From NCBI RefSeq assembly GCF_002245625.1, contig NZ_NOIG01000004.1:186001-250000 (forward strand): DNA of 64,000 bases. Reading direction: 5' to 3'. Within the stretch, counting starts at the first letter, position 1, and every line of letters starts with the position of its first letter. Made by a program: the position numbers and the translations under genes. The DNA comes from Acidovorax kalamii. GTDB lineage: Bacteria; Pseudomonadota; Gammaproteobacteria; Burkholderiales; Burkholderiaceae_C. Under the pieces are notes generated by a model. That model was not told the DNA's origin. It saw only the letters and a program-made list of their open reading frames with translations, and did no database searches. Of the stretch, positions 35,775 through 45,849 are shown piece after piece.

Positions 35775-36410
35775 TTACTTCTTGCCCTTGCCCTTGCCCT
35801 TGGCGTCGGCAGCAGGTGCTGCGTCAGCAGGGGTTTCGACGATCACGGCGGGAGGCACAACCGACACCAGCACGGGATTGTTGTTCTGGCCACCGCGGAT
35901 CTTGGCCGTCACGCCCTTGGGCAGCTTGACGTCCTTCAGGTGCAGGGAGGCACCCTTTTCCAGCTTGGACAGGTCCACAGCGATGAATTCGGGCAGGTCC
36001 GAAGGCATGCAGGTCACGTCCAGTTCGTTCACGATCGGGTTGACCATGCACTTGTCCACCTTGACGGCGTTGGACTCTTCAGCACCGCTGTAGTGCAGTG
36101 GCACTTTCAGGTGCAGTTTGGTCTTGTCGTCCACGCGCTGGAAGTCGATGTGCAGCACCAGTTGCTTGTAGGGGTGGTATTGCACGTCGCGCAGCACGAC
36201 CTTGGAGGTGGCGCCCGCCACTTCCATGTCCAGCACGCTGGAGTGGAAAGCTTCCTTCTTGAGGGCGTGCCACAGGGCGTTGTGGTCGATCTCGATCAGT
36301 TGGGGTTCGGTGGTGCCACCGTACACGATGCCAGGCGTCTTGCCCGAGTTGCGCAGACGGCGGCTCGCACCCGTACCCTGCTTGGCGCGCTCAAAAGCGA
36401 CGAAGTTCAT
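35775..36410 (-). CDS. rplY: 50S ribosomal protein L25/general stress protein Ctc
   Basis: A 211-residue two-domain L25 (Ctc/TL5 type). The N-terminal domain binds 5S rRNA ([21 protein letters not shown], and [16 protein letters not shown]), and a C-terminal beta domain follows (about residues 95-185). The tail is Lys/Gly-rich (GKGKGKK), as in many betaproteobacterial homologues. It is twice the length of E. coli L25, which lacks the C-terminal domain. It lies downstream of prs in the conserved prs-rplY-pth order, with its own terminator. Confidence 0.95.
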   Translation of the reverse strand: MNFVAFERAKQGTGASRRLRNSGKTPGIVYGGTTEPQLIEIDHNALWHALKKEAFHSSVLDMEVAGATSKVVLRDVQYHPYKQLVLHIDFQRVDDKTKLHLKVPLHYSGAEESNAVKVDKCMVNPIVNELDVTCMPSDLPEFIAVDLSKLEKGASLHLKDVKLPKGVTAKIRGGQNNNPVLVSVVPPAVIVETPADAAPAADAKGKGKGKK

Positions 36411-36511
36411 AGTTAGCTCCTGGAAAGAGGCGACCGCGACCAGTCATCCTCTGTTTTAAAAAGGCTTGCAGCATCATCGCCGCCCGCCCACTGGTTGTTC
36501 CCAAACAGACA

Positions 36512-36535
36512 ACAAGCCTCCCGCAGGAGGCTTGT
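36512..36535 (-). terminator. Hairpin terminator between prs and rplY
   Basis: Arms acaagcctcc (36512-36521) and ggaggcttgt (36526-36535) with a 4-nt loop. The T tract on the minus strand is weak (TTGTCTGTTT), so some read-through into rplY is likely. Confidence 0.6.
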
Positions 36536-36571
36536 GTGCAACCGCTGTGCATCGCTCCCGGCGGGAGCGGG

Positions 36572-37546
36572 TCAGAACAGGTTGTCTTGGTCCGAGAACA
36601 GGCTCATCACCGACTCACCCTTGGCAATGCGCTGGATCGTCTCGGCGATCAGCGGGGCCACGGAGAGCTGGCGAATCTTGGTGCATCCCTTGGCGTTGTC
36701 GCTCAGGGGGATGGTGTTGGTCACGACCACTTCATCCAGGGCCGTGCCCTTGGCGATGCGTTCAATGGCGGGACCCGAGAAAATGGGGTGCGTGCAATAC
36801 GCGTACACGCTCTTGGCGCCGCGCTCTTTCAGCACTTCGGCAGCCTTCACCAGCGTACCGGCGGTGTCGATCATGTCGTCCATGATCACGCAGTTGCGGC
36901 CTTCGATTTCGCCGATCACGTGCATGACTTCCGACACGTTGGCCTTGGGGCGGCGCTTGTCGATGATGGCCAGATCGCAGCCCAGCTGCTTGGCCAGGGC
37001 ACGGGCACGCACCACGCCGCCCACGTCGGGCGAGACAACGATCAGATCCTCGTAGTTCTTCTGGCGCAGATCGCCAAGCAGAACCGGAGAGGCATAGATG
37101 TTGTCCACGGGGATGTCGAAGAAACCCTGGATCTGGTCAGCATGCAGGTCCATGGTCAGCACGCGCGCCACACCCACGGCCTGCAGCATGTTGGCCACGA
37201 CCTTGGCGGTGATGGGCACGCGGGTGGAGCGGGGGCGGCGGTCCTGGCGGGCGTAGCCGAAGTAGGGGATCACGGCGCTGATGCGCTCAGCCGATGCGCG
37301 CTTGAGCGCATCGACCATGATCAGCAGTTCCATCAGGTTTTCGTTGGTGGGTGCGCAGGTGGACTGCACCACGAAAACATCGCGCGCACGCACGTTTTGC
37401 TTGATTTCGACGGTGACTTCACCATCAGAGAAGCGACCCACGTCGGCTGCACCCAGGGTGGTGCCGAGGTGCTGGGCAATTTCAGCTGCCATGCCAGGAT
37501 TGGCATTGCCAGTGAAAACCATGAAGTCGGGGTGATTGGCTTGCAT
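36572..37546 (-). CDS. prs: Ribose-phosphate pyrophosphokinase
   Basis: A 324-residue class I PRPP synthase, which transfers pyrophosphate from ATP to ribose 5-phosphate and so supplies purine, pyrimidine, histidine, tryptophan and NAD synthesis. Recognised blocks are [51 protein letters not shown] (flexible ATP-binding region), and the PRPP-binding loop [18 protein letters not shown]. The length is normal. A tRNA-Gln gene lies 48 bases upstream in the same direction, after ispE. Confidence 0.97.
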   Translation of the reverse strand: MQANHPDFMVFTGNANPGMAAEIAQHLGTTLGAADVGRFSDGEVTVEIKQNVRARDVFVVQSTCAPTNENLMELLIMVDALKRASAERISAVIPYFGYARQDRRPRSTRVPITAKVVANMLQAVGVARVLTMDLHADQIQGFFDIPVDNIYASPVLLGDLRQKNYEDLIVVSPDVGGVVRARALAKQLGCDLAIIDKRRPKANVSEVMHVIGEIEGRNCVIMDDMIDTAGTLVKAAEVLKERGAKSVYAYCTHPIFSGPAIERIAKGTALDEVVVTNTIPLSDNAKGCTKIRQLSVAPLIAETIQRIAKGESVMSLFSDQDNLF

Positions 37547-37594
37547 GAGAGTCCCAGCAATCTGAAAAAAAAGCCCGTACGCGAGAAGATTATT

Positions 37595-37671
37595 TGGCAG
37601 GGGAAGAAGGATTCGAACCTTCGCATGCCGGAATCAAAATCCGGTGCCTTAACCAGCTTGGCGACTCCCCT
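37595..37671 (-). tRNA. tRNA-Gln (TTG)
   Basis: A 77-nt cloverleaf with encoded CCA. The acceptor stem AGGGGAG pairs with TTCCCCT, the anticodon arm is CCGGA-TTTTGAT-TCCGG with anticodon TTG, and the T arm is GAAGG-TTCGAAT-CCTTC. It sits between ispE and prs, as in many Burkholderiales. Confidence 0.95.
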
Positions 37672-37701
37672 ACACAGGTCAACTGCTGAAAGCAGCCAAC
37701 C

Positions 37702-38559
37702 TTAATTCTCGTCTGACGCCCACCCTGCCAGAGGATGAATCATCAGGTTTTCACATGCTTTGACTTGCCAGCCTTCGGGGGCGTTGTTCAAGTCCACTTC
37801 ATGTGACATTCGCGCAAACACTGCACTTCCAGAGCCTGTCATTCTAGCCTGTAATCCTCGGTCCTGAAGCCATTCGATGGCTTGTGTGACTTCTTGGCAG
37901 ATGGCCTGAGCAACTGGCTGCAAGTCGTTTCGACCAAAGTCAAAGTGTTCTGCAGCAAAGCCTAAGATTGTAGCACTATCTGAATCGCGTTTCAAATTCG
38001 GTGACGAAAAAATTAATTTTGTCTCCAAACCTGCTGCGGGCTTCACGATGGCAAAGCGCGCTTGCGGCAGTTGGTGTGCTTTCTCAAGCGGCGTGATTGT
38101 CTCACCAATTCCTTCTACCCAAGCGTTGTTGCCGCGTAAAAAAAAGGGAATGTCTGCACCGAGCTGCAAGCCGATCGTTTCCAGTGCGCTGCGTGGCAGG
38201 TCGAGACCCCACAGGCGGTTCAAGGCGAGCAGTGCTGTCGCTGCGTCGGACGAGCCTCCACCCATGCCGGCTTGAGCGGGAATGCGCTTGAGAACGCCGA
38301 TGTGAGCGCCCAGCGTGCAGCCCGTAGCGGCTTTTAGTGCATGTGCCGCGCGCAGTGTCAGGTCCATCTCGGGCAATGGGGCACCCAGGTCTTCCCTGGA
38401 GATGCTGCCATCGGCGCGTCGTTCGAAATGCAGGGTGTCGCACCAGTCCACCAGCATGAAGACTGACTGGAGCAGGTGGTAGCCGTCGGCGCGTCGCCCG
38501 GTGATGTGCAGAAACAGATTGAGCTTGGCCGGAGCCGGCACGTCGTACAGCGCTTGCAT
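37702..38559 (-). CDS. ispE: 4-diphosphocytidyl-2-C-methyl-D-erythritol kinase
   Basis: A 285-residue GHMP kinase of the MEP isoprenoid pathway. Hallmarks are PAPAKLNLFLHITGRRADGYHLL at the N-terminus (substrate binding, with the active Lys near residue 12), the GHMP phosphate loop IPAQAGMGGGSSDAATAL near residues 93-110, and the C-terminal glycine-rich RMTGSGSAVFA. It is encoded after lolB, with a 40-bp gap, in the common lolB-ispE-prs arrangement. The region is less GC-rich than the first 35 kb. Confidence 0.95.
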   Translation of the reverse strand: MQALYDVPAPAKLNLFLHITGRRADGYHLLQSVFMLVDWCDTLHFERRADGSISREDLGAPLPEMDLTLRAAHALKAATGCTLGAHIGVLKRIPAQAGMGGGSSDAATALLALNRLWGLDLPRSALETIGLQLGADIPFFLRGNNAWVEGIGETITPLEKAHQLPQARFAIVKPAAGLETKLIFSSPNLKRDSDSATILGFAAEHFDFGRNDLQPVAQAICQEVTQAIEWLQDRGLQARMTGSGSAVFARMSHEVDLNNAPEGWQVKACENLMIHPLAGWASDEN

Positions 38560-38599
38560 CGCAGAATGGGAAAGGGTGGCGTAGGCTGAGGGCGATCCC

Positions 38600-39133
38600 T
38601 CAGCGGGTCAGCACAATGCGTAAGATGGCTTGTGGGGTGGGGTGTTCGCGTCGCGCGGTGAGGCGACCGTCCGGCATGCCAGACAGATCGGCCTGCCAGC
38701 CGGGGGCCGTGGCCTGGATGCCGTTGAGCCAGCTGAAAAGGGCTGCAATCGGGATGCGCGTGCCTGTCACATCCAGAAGCAGCGTCTCCAGCGAGTCCGA
38801 AGTCCGTGTCTCTGGCCCGCTCTGCAGCGATGCCTGGCCATCTTTCCACTCCAGTTGGGCAATGCGATTTCCGAACGGGCTCAAAAGTACCAAGCCGCCG
38901 CTCTCAGGGTTCCCCTGCAGTTCAAACGTGGCGGAGAAGGACTGCGCAGCCTGTCCATCGACCTGCAGGGCAATCCGCCCGCGCCAACTGTCTTCTTCTT
39001 GGGATGCCCTTGAGACTGGTTGTGCACAACCAGCGAGCCACAGCGCACAGCAGATGATCCACGACACCACCCAGCCGTGGTGAGGGGGAGCGCTCAACTC
39101 CTGGTGATGCCCTCTGCTGCGGGTGTGCATCAA
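38600..39133 (-). CDS. lolB: Outer membrane lipoprotein LolB
   Basis: A 177-residue predicted lipoprotein with a signal peptide (WVVSWIICCALWLAGC) and lipobox Cys at residue 36. Mature-part motifs DSWRGRIALQVDG, SATFELQGNPESGGLVLLSPFG and the WL segment of ALFSWLNGIQA match LolB, the outer-membrane receptor that accepts lipoproteins from LolA. The N-terminus is longer than usual. The start ATG overlaps the stop of the upstream TPR gene, and ispE follows. Sequence conservation of LolB is low in general; gene order strengthens the call. Confidence 0.88.
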   Translation of the reverse strand: MMHTRSRGHHQELSAPPHHGWVVSWIICCALWLAGCAQPVSRASQEEDSWRGRIALQVDGQAAQSFSATFELQGNPESGGLVLLSPFGNRIAQLEWKDGQASLQSGPETRTSDSLETLLLDVTGTRIPIAALFSWLNGIQATAPGWQADLSGMPDGRLTARREHPTPQAILRIVLTR

Positions 39134-40908
39134 AGCCCCGCCCCTAGCCGCTTGAGTGTTTCTTTGAGTGTGTCGTTGTCAGGGCTGATGCGCTGCCCTT
39201 CTTTCCAGACTCGGGTGGCGCCTTCCTTGTCGCCCAGGCTCCAAAGCACTTCGCCCAGGTGGGCTGCAATTTCGACATCGGGGCGGGCCTTGTACGCAGT
39301 TTCCAGAAGGCGCTTTGCATCGGCCTTGTTGCCCAGGCGGAATTCCACCCAGCCAAGGCTGTCCATGATGAAAGGGTCATTCGGCGCAAATTCCAGCGCT
39401 TTCAAGATCAACTGTTTGGCCTCGGCCAAACGAAGCCCCCGGTCTGCAAGCGAATAGCCGAGCGCGTTGTAAGCGTGGTGGTACTGCGGCTGGCGGGCGA
39501 TCACCTGACGCAGCAACTGCTCCATGGTGTCCGGGTTGCCCATTTTTTCGGCCAGCATTGCCTGGTCATAGACCAGTTCGGCGTCGTCTGGGGCCAGTGC
39601 CACCATCTCCACCTGCACTTGGTAGGCTTCTTTGTACAGGCGCTGCTCGCGTAGCAGTTGCACTTCAGCTGCCAGCTTCATGCGCTGGTTTTCGGCCGAG
39701 GATCCTGGCAGATTGCGCAGCAGCGCCCGTGCCTGTGCGAGTTTGCCTTGCCGTGCCAGCAGTGAGGCCCGGCGCATCTGGGCGCCAAACACTTCCTCTG
39801 CGTTGTCAATGCGAGCCAGCCAGGCTTCGGCGGCCGCGAAGTCTTTCTTCTTCTCTGCAATTTGTGCGTAGAGCAAGTAGGCCTGGGTCAGGCTTTTTTG
39901 TCGCACTTCTGCATCAGATGCGGCAGAAGCCAGGTCGATGAAGCGCTGCAGGGATCCTTCAGCGGCGGGCAGGCGGTTGTCCTGAAACTGCAGTGTGGCG
40001 ACCACGAGCCAGGCCTCCGCCAGATCGGGCTTCTCCTTGGTCACGGCCTCCAGCTGGCGGCTGGCATCGGGATAGCGCTGCAGGCCCAGCAGTACGCGTG
40101 CGTAGGCCATCCGCAGGTCGGGCACGGGTTGTTTGGCCAGCGCCTGAATCACGATGGGTTCGGCTTCTGGGATGCTGTCATCCAAGAGTTCCAGTGCCAG
40201 CCGTGCTGCGTCCTCACTGGCGTTGTCCAGGTCCTGCGCCTTGCGCGCTGCATTCAGGGCTCCGCCCTTGTCGCCAGCGGCCAAGCGCAGCCGCCCCAGT
40301 GCGACCCAGGCTGCAGGGCCTGTGGCGGGGTTGGTCAGCTCATCTACAAGGGCCTGTTCGACGACCTTGGCTGCGAGCGCCTTGTCGCTGGCGCGTCCAT
40401 ACATTTGGGGCAGCGCAGACAGCGAGGCCGCCTTGGCGCGAGGTGGTGACTGTGCGAGTTCCTGGCGCAACAGGTCCGGGGTTTCTCCAATGCGGTTGAG
40501 TGCCACCAGGATTTGCAGCACATAGCGGTTGGCCTCGCGGGATTGGGGCAGGGCCTCTTTCCATGCCCTGGCTGCAGCCAGAGCGTATTCGCCAGAGCGG
40601 GCTTGCAGGGCAATGTCCGCCGCCCGTTGGTAAAGCTGGCCGTCAGCACTGCGGCGCGCGGCTTCGAGCATGAACGCGTAGCCAGCGCCAGGGTCGCCTG
40701 TGCGAGCGCTGACTTCGCCCAGAAAAATTTCGTAGAACAGCTCAGCGTCCAGGGCCGGGTTGGATGTGGCCGGTGGTCCTCCGGTGGTGGCGCGATTGTC
40801 ACTGCGGGGTTGCTGGGCCCACGTGGATTGGGCGGCAACCGCCACTGCGGCAGCGAATGCGGCGGTTCGAAAGCTGTGAAAGAGCACCATCGGGCCATAA
40901 TAATCCAT
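39130..40908 (-). CDS. Tetratricopeptide repeat protein
   Basis: A 592-residue exported TPR protein. The N-terminus has a hydrophobic segment (AAFAAAVAVAAQSTWAQ) that looks like a signal peptide cleaved after AQ. The rest consists of repeated helix pairs, the clearest near the C-terminus: AYNALGYSLADRGLRLAEAKQLILKALEFAPNDP and DSLGWVEFRLGNKADAKRLLETAYKARPD. The gene commonly lies upstream of lolB in betaproteobacteria, where the protein is assumed to be periplasmic. Its partner is unknown. ATG at 40908 is chosen; 40890 (MVLFHSF) is an alternative. It is divergent from mutM by 29 bp between start codons. Confidence 0.85.
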   Translation of the reverse strand: MDYYGPMVLFHSFRTAAFAAAVAVAAQSTWAQQPRSDNRATTGGPPATSNPALDAELFYEIFLGEVSARTGDPGAGYAFMLEAARRSADGQLYQRAADIALQARSGEYALAAARAWKEALPQSREANRYVLQILVALNRIGETPDLLRQELAQSPPRAKAASLSALPQMYGRASDKALAAKVVEQALVDELTNPATGPAAWVALGRLRLAAGDKGGALNAARKAQDLDNASEDAARLALELLDDSIPEAEPIVIQALAKQPVPDLRMAYARVLLGLQRYPDASRQLEAVTKEKPDLAEAWLVVATLQFQDNRLPAAEGSLQRFIDLASAASDAEVRQKSLTQAYLLYAQIAEKKKDFAAAEAWLARIDNAEEVFGAQMRRASLLARQGKLAQARALLRNLPGSSAENQRMKLAAEVQLLREQRLYKEAYQVQVEMVALAPDDAELVYDQAMLAEKMGNPDTMEQLLRQVIARQPQYHHAYNALGYSLADRGLRLAEAKQLILKALEFAPNDPFIMDSLGWVEFRLGNKADAKRLLETAYKARPDVEIAAHLGEVLWSLGDKEGATRVWKEGQRISPDNDTLKETLKRLGAGL

Positions 40909-40937
40909 GCCTGTGAAGCCGTTGCCCGGCCTTTTGT

Positions 40938-41753
40938 ATGCCTGAGTTGCCCGAAGTGGAAGTGACCCGCCGCAGCTTTGCTGAAGCGATTGCGGGGGCC
41001 AAAATTCAAGCCGTGGTTCTGGGTAAGCCACTTCGCTGGCCCCTGGGCTGTGATCCCCTGTCGTTGGTGGGTCAACAAGTCGTGGAGCTGCGCCGGCGGG
41101 GCAAGTACCTGCTGGCAAATATCAGCGGGGGGCTTTTGCTGATTCACCTGGGCATGTCGGGCAGTCTGCGCTTTGCGCATGGGTTGCCAGCCGCCGGGCC
41201 ACATGATCATTTTGATCTGGTGACAGACAAGGGAACCCTGCGACTGCATGACCCGCGCCGGTTTGGAGCGGTCGTGTTTGCTGCAGATGAACAAGCACCT
41301 GTGGCGGTGAAGCTGCTCGGCGCCCTGGGCATGGAGCCTTTGTCGGACGCTTTTTCTTTGCCAGATTTCCAGGCAGGTCTGAAAAAAAGCCGTATGCCCA
41401 TCAAACAGTTGCTGCTGGCGGGGCATCTGGTGGTGGGGGTCGGCAATATCTACGCCTCCGAAGTGCTGTTCATGGCGGGCATCCGGCCCACGGCGGTGTC
41501 CTCTCGCATCGGAGCCGGGCGGGTGCGCCGTCTGTACGAAGCCATTCGTGTGGTGCTGGCGCGTGCCGTGGATATGGGTGGGAGTACCTTGCGCGATTTT
41601 TCGAACGCGGAGGGCATGGCGGGGCATTTTCAGACCACTGCCAGCGTGTATGGGCGTGAAGGTGCCCCTTGTCACGCCTGTGGCACGGCGATACGGCTTT
41701 TACGCCAGGGGCAGAGGAGCAGCTACTTCTGTCCCCGGTGCCAGCGGCCCTAG
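40938..41753 (+). CDS. mutM: Formamidopyrimidine-DNA glycosylase
   Basis: A 271-residue bifunctional glycosylase/AP lyase that removes 8-oxoguanine and formamidopyrimidines. The catalytic N-terminus MPELPEVEV (Pro2, Glu3) is intact, Lys56 in RRRGKYLL is the conserved lysine, [10 protein letters not shown] and DPRRFG are present, and the C-terminal zinc finger is [10 protein letters not shown] with FCPRCQ. All expected active-site elements are there. The order mutM, dynamin-like GTPase, mutY places two enzymes of the oxidised-guanine repair system close together. Confidence 0.97.
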   Translation: MPELPEVEVTRRSFAEAIAGAKIQAVVLGKPLRWPLGCDPLSLVGQQVVELRRRGKYLLANISGGLLLIHLGMSGSLRFAHGLPAAGPHDHFDLVTDKGTLRLHDPRRFGAVVFAADEQAPVAVKLLGALGMEPLSDAFSLPDFQAGLKKSRMPIKQLLLAGHLVVGVGNIYASEVLFMAGIRPTAVSSRIGAGRVRRLYEAIRVVLARAVDMGGSTLRDFSNAEGMAGHFQTTASVYGREGAPCHACGTAIRLLRQGQRSSYFCPRCQRP

Positions 41754-41904
41754 GAAAGCGTTGCACAGCATTGGCGGGGTCGAGGTGCCTCTGTGGAGGC
41801 CCTGATAAGCACCAGTGTCCGGGCTTGCAACAGCCTGCGCGTGGTCGATGCTATATTTTGTGTATGTCTACCTTGTAGGCCATTCATAGATCTGTGGGAG
41901 CAAA

Positions 41905-43866
41905 GTGGGACCTTCATTCAACGAACAGTTCGACCAGCATGGCGCCTGGCGGCGAGAGTTCGCCCAGCAGCTCAAGCGGCTGGCCGAGTGGATGTCCTCG
42001 CATGACCTGATGGATGCCGCCGTGCAGGAGCGACTGCATCGCCTGGAGGAGCAGGTCCGAAGCGACAGAGTCATGGTGGCCTTTGTGGCTGAGTTTTCGC
42101 GTGGCAAATCGGAACTGATCAACGCGATCTTCTTTGCCGACTATGGGCGCCGCATCATGCCTGCGAGCGCAGGCCGCACCACCATGTGCCCCACAGAGTT
42201 GGGTTATGACGCCACTGTGGCACCCAGCCTCCGGCTGCTTCCTATCGAAACCCGCCTGCAGATGCAAGGTCTGGCGGAATGGCGGCTCAAAACCGAACGC
42301 TGGACAGAAATTCCCTTGGATGTTGGCAATGCGGACCAGATCGCCAAGGCCCTGGAGAAAGTGGCTGAGGTGCGCAAGGTCAGTCTGGACAATGCCCGTG
42401 CGCTGGGTTTCTGGCACGATGAACTGACCGATGAGAACCCCGTGCCCGATGCCCAGGGCTTGGTGGAAGTGCCCATGTGGAGGCACGCCATCATCAATAT
42501 TCCCCACCCGCTGCTCAAGCAGGGGCTGGTGATTCTGGACACTCCCGGCCTGAACGCCGTGGGCGCAGAGCCGGAGTTGACCGTCAACCTGATCCCGCAG
42601 GCGCATGCGGTGGTTTTCATTCTGAGTGCCGATACTGGCGTCACCCGCTCGGATCTGTCCATCTGGCGTGAGCATCTTGCGATATCGCCCGACAGCATGG
42701 ATGCACGGCTCGTCGTGCTGAACAAGATCGACACGCTCTGGGATACGCTCAACAGCGCCGAGCAGGTGCAGTCCCAGATGGAGCGCCAGTGCAGAACATC
42801 GGCGGAGATGCTGGGGGTGCCGCTGGAAAGGGTGGTCCCCGTATCCGCCCAGAAGGGGTTGGTTGCCAAGATCACGGCGGATGATGTCTTGCTCGAAACC
42901 AGTGGTTTGCCTGTTCTGGAAGAGGCACTGGCCAAAGGCATCATGGGTCGGCGCAGATCTATCTTGCGGGCGGCAGTTTCCGCAGGGGTGGCCAGCCTGC
43001 GCACAGAGACCGGGCGGGTTATCAACATTCGCCGCCGTGACCTGGATGACCAGATGGCCGAGTTGCGCAGCCTGCGGGGCAAGAACGCCTCGGTGATCGA
43101 ATCCATGCGCCACCGCATCGAGCAGGAGCAGCGTGAGTTCGATTTGAGCACCGCCAAGATCCAGGCGGTGCGTGCCGTGCACCTCAAGCTATTGCGGGAT
43201 GTGTTTCAGCAATTGGGCGCCAAAGCGCTCAAGGCGGAGTTGTCGGAGTTGGCGCAAACGCTGCAGCAAAAAGGCCTCAAGCTGGGCGTCAAAAAGATCT
43301 ATGTGCAGACCTTCGACAAACTGCGTGGAACGCTGGACAAGGCGCAGGCATCGGGCACAGAAATCCAGGCGATGCTGGGCGGTACATTCCGGCAGCTCAA
43401 TGCCGAATTCGGTTTTTCGCTTCAGGTGCCCACGCCCCCCCAACTGGAGCACTTCACGCACGACCTGAATCAGATCGAACAAAGCCATTTGCAGTACCTT
43501 GGGGTGGGCAATGCGCTGAAACTGGCGCAGCCGGAGTTTGCCGAGCGGCTGGTACGGGCCTTGGCCATGCGGTTGCGCACGGTGTATGAGTCGGCCGCCA
43601 ACGATCTGGAACTGTGGAGCAAGTCGGCAACGGCACAACTGGATGCGCAGTTGCGCGAGCGCCGCCGCAGCTTTGCACGTCGTATCGAGGCGGTGGATCG
43701 CATACAGCAAGCTGCCAGCGGGCTCGTGGAGCGCATTTCGGAAATTGAGGCGGGTGAAGAGGCGCTGGGCTCGTTGGAGCGCAGGCTGCAGGAGCTAACC
43801 TCTCAGCTGATTGCTTTGCCGGGCCTGGAGCCCGCAGCTTCCGACGCGTATCTTGTGTCGGCATGA
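41905..43866 (+). CDS. Dynamin-family GTPase
   Basis: A 653-residue bacterial dynamin-like GTPase. G1 is AEFSRGKSELIN (residues 62-73), where the first Gly of the usual GxxxxGKS is Ala; G2 includes RTTMCPTELGYD; G3 is DTPGLN; G4 is NKIDTLW. Beyond the G domain, long helices follow (for example RRDLDDQMAELRSLRG), as in the dynamin bundle/stalk. E. coli CrfC, a relative, is linked to replication-fork colocalisation, so a chromosome-related role is possible. It starts at GTG with GGAG 5-8 bases upstream. It overlaps mutY by ATGA. Confidence 0.85.
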   Translation: MGPSFNEQFDQHGAWRREFAQQLKRLAEWMSSHDLMDAAVQERLHRLEEQVRSDRVMVAFVAEFSRGKSELINAIFFADYGRRIMPASAGRTTMCPTELGYDATVAPSLRLLPIETRLQMQGLAEWRLKTERWTEIPLDVGNADQIAKALEKVAEVRKVSLDNARALGFWHDELTDENPVPDAQGLVEVPMWRHAIINIPHPLLKQGLVILDTPGLNAVGAEPELTVNLIPQAHAVVFILSADTGVTRSDLSIWREHLAISPDSMDARLVVLNKIDTLWDTLNSAEQVQSQMERQCRTSAEMLGVPLERVVPVSAQKGLVAKITADDVLLETSGLPVLEEALAKGIMGRRRSILRAAVSAGVASLRTETGRVINIRRRDLDDQMAELRSLRGKNASVIESMRHRIEQEQREFDLSTAKIQAVRAVHLKLLRDVFQQLGAKALKAELSELAQTLQQKGLKLGVKKIYVQTFDKLRGTLDKAQASGTEIQAMLGGTFRQLNAEFGFSLQVPTPPQLEHFTHDLNQIEQSHLQYLGVGNALKLAQPEFAERLVRALAMRLRTVYESAANDLELWSKSATAQLDAQLRERRRSFARRIEAVDRIQQAASGLVERISEIEAGEEALGSLERRLQELTSQLIALPGLEPAASDAYLVSA

Positions 43867-44936
43867 GTGCGCCCGCAGAGGGCACGCGCGTCGCCGAACG
43901 CGTGGTGGCATGGCAGGCCACCCATGGCCGCAACCACCTGCCTTGGCAGCAGACCCGAGACCCGTATCGCGTATGGCTGTCAGAGATCATGCTGCAGCAA
44001 ACCCAGGTCAGCACCGTGCTGGATTACTACGCACGGTTCCTGGCGCGCTTCCCGGATGTCAGCGCCTTGGCGAACGCGCCCCAGGACGAGGTGATGGGGC
44101 TTTGGAGTGGGTTGGGCTATTACAGCCGGGCGCGCAACCTGCACCGTTGCGCGCAGCAGGTTGTGGCTGACCACGGGGGAATGTTTCCTCGCACTGCGGA
44201 GGTCTTGGCGACCCTGCCAGGCATTGGCCGATCCACGGCGGGAGCCATTGCGGCATTCTGTTTCTCGGAGCGTGTGCCGATACTGGATGCCAACGTAAGG
44301 CGGGTGCTGACGCGCTTGCTGGGCTTTGACAAGGACATGGCGTCTGCCGCCAACGAACGCCTGCTGTGGGGGATGGCGGAGTCGTTGCTACCCACCAAAG
44401 ACCTCGTCCGAGCAATGCCCCGATACACCCAGGGGCTCATGGACCTGGGGGCCTCGATTTGTACCCCACGCGCTCCCCTTTGTCCTGACTGTCCCTTGAT
44501 GGCGTCCTGCAAGGCGTTGGCAGATGGTGACCCCGAGCGCTATCCCGTCCGGACGCGCAAGCTGGTCCGCAGATCCGAGTCGTGGCAGTTGGTAATCCTT
44601 CGTGATGGCCATGGTCGCACCTGGCTACAGCGGCGCCCGCCAACGGGCATTTGGGCAGGCATGCATTGTGTGCCTGTCTTTTCGGGCGAAGCTGAGTGTG
44701 CTGCTTTTGTCGAGGGCCTTGGCGACCCGTCACGTTACTTGCGGGAAGAGCTGTCTCCCTTTTTGCATGTGCTCACACACAGGGACCTGCATCTCCATCC
44801 GATACTGATCAGCGGGGACTTTGCGGTGGATGCCCTGGGGGATGGAGAGTGGCTCGGGCCGGACCAATGGCAGTCTGTGGGTTTGCCTGCCCCTATCCGT
44901 AAACTGCTGGATGCGACCCAAGCCCGGTTGTGGTGA
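43863..44936 (+). CDS. mutY: Adenine DNA glycosylase
   Basis: A 357-residue MutY that removes adenine mispaired with 8-oxoguanine. Motifs: the catalytic Glu in SEIMLQQTQV, the helix-hairpin-helix LATLPGIGRSTAGAIAAF, the catalytic Asp in VPILDANVRRVL, and the 4Fe-4S cluster ligands in ICTPRAPLCPDCPLMASC (C-x6-C-x2-C-x5-C). The C-terminal NUDIX-like 8-oxoG recognition domain is present from about residue 230. It overlaps the dynamin-like gene by 4 bases and converges on rapZ with a 49-bp gap. Confidence 0.97.
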   Translation: MSAPAEGTRVAERVVAWQATHGRNHLPWQQTRDPYRVWLSEIMLQQTQVSTVLDYYARFLARFPDVSALANAPQDEVMGLWSGLGYYSRARNLHRCAQQVVADHGGMFPRTAEVLATLPGIGRSTAGAIAAFCFSERVPILDANVRRVLTRLLGFDKDMASAANERLLWGMAESLLPTKDLVRAMPRYTQGLMDLGASICTPRAPLCPDCPLMASCKALADGDPERYPVRTRKLVRRSESWQLVILRDGHGRTWLQRRPPTGIWAGMHCVPVFSGEAECAAFVEGLGDPSRYLREELSPFLHVLTHRDLHLHPILISGDFAVDALGDGEWLGPDQWQSVGLPAPIRKLLDATQARLW

Positions 44937-44985
44937 GAGGTGGTGGGGCCGGAGGCTGATCCGCAGCCCGATCTCAGCTCGATGG

Positions 44986-45849
44986 TCAGCGACCGTCGAG
45001 TTCCCGGTGGCGTTTCAACGCCGTCCAGCGGTCGCTGAAGGCCTCGGCAAGCCGTTCCACCAGATAGACCGAGCGGTGTTGCCCGCCAGTGCAGCCAATG
45101 GCGACCGTCACATAGCTGCGGTGGTTCCTGTCGAGCATGTCCAGCCAATGCGCCAAAAACTGCTCTATGTGGGCGCGCATGAGGCTGACGTCGGGCTGCA
45201 GGCGCAGGAAGTCCGCAACCGGTTGGTCCAGCCCCGTCAGATCGCGCAGTGTCGGCTCGTAGTGGGGGTTGGGCAACATCCGCACGTCGAAGACATAGTC
45301 TGCATCCATGGGGATGCCGCGTTTAAATGCGAAGGACTGAAACACCAGAGTCAATTGCCCCTGCACAGTAGACATCAGGCTCTTGACATAACTTTGCAGT
45401 TGCGACGCCCTTATCGTGCTGGTGTCGATGACGTGCGACTGCTCACGCAGGTCCGCCAGCAGTTCGCGCTCCAGTTCGATGATCTGCACCAGGGCCCGTC
45501 GTCCCTGCTGGAGGTCGTCATGGGAGAGGGGGTGGCGGCGGCGCGTTTCGGAGAACCTCCGCACCAAGGTATCGATGGTGGCATCCAGAAAGATCGATTG
45601 CACGGCCACGCCCAGGCTGCGCAGGCGATTCAGCTCCTGGGGGACCTGGTGCAGCGAGGTTGCGCTGCGCACGTCCATGGCGATGGCTACGCGGTTCCCG
45701 TGGTGGCGATGCTCCAGCGCAACGAAGGCGGGCAGCAGCTCGGGTGGGAGGTTGTCTACGCAGTAGTACCCGGCGTCTTCCAGCGCGTGCAGGGCTACGG
45801 ACTTCCCGGAGCCCGACATCCCAGTGATCAGGACAATTTCAAGTGCCAT
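44986..45849 (-). CDS. rapZ: RNase adapter protein RapZ
   Basis: A 287-residue P-loop protein of the RapZ family. Walker A is [19 protein letters not shown] (residues 5-23); the middle block RRRHPLS and the C-terminal [22 protein letters not shown] are family hallmarks. In E. coli RapZ guides RNase E to the GlmZ/GlmY small RNAs to control glucosamine-6-phosphate synthase. It shares a TGATG junction with recN, giving the run nadK-recN-rapZ on the minus strand. That link differs from the rpoN-ptsN context of enterobacteria. Confidence 0.94.
   Translation of the reverse strand: MALEIVLITGMSGSGKSVALHALEDAGYYCVDNLPPELLPAFVALEHRHHGNRVAIAMDVRSATSLHQVPQELNRLRSLGVAVQSIFLDATIDTLVRRFSETRRRHPLSHDDLQQGRRALVQIIELERELLADLREQSHVIDTSTIRASQLQSYVKSLMSTVQGQLTLVFQSFAFKRGIPMDADYVFDVRMLPNPHYEPTLRDLTGLDQPVADFLRLQPDVSLMRAHIEQFLAHWLDMLDRNHRSYVTVAIGCTGGQHRSVYLVERLAEAFSDRWTALKRHRELDGR

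Noticed and set aside
41825..41857. Promoter for the dynamin-like gene (TTGCAA and TATATT)
   Set aside because: The 21-bp spacing is too long for a standard sigma-70 promoter, and no better pair was found.
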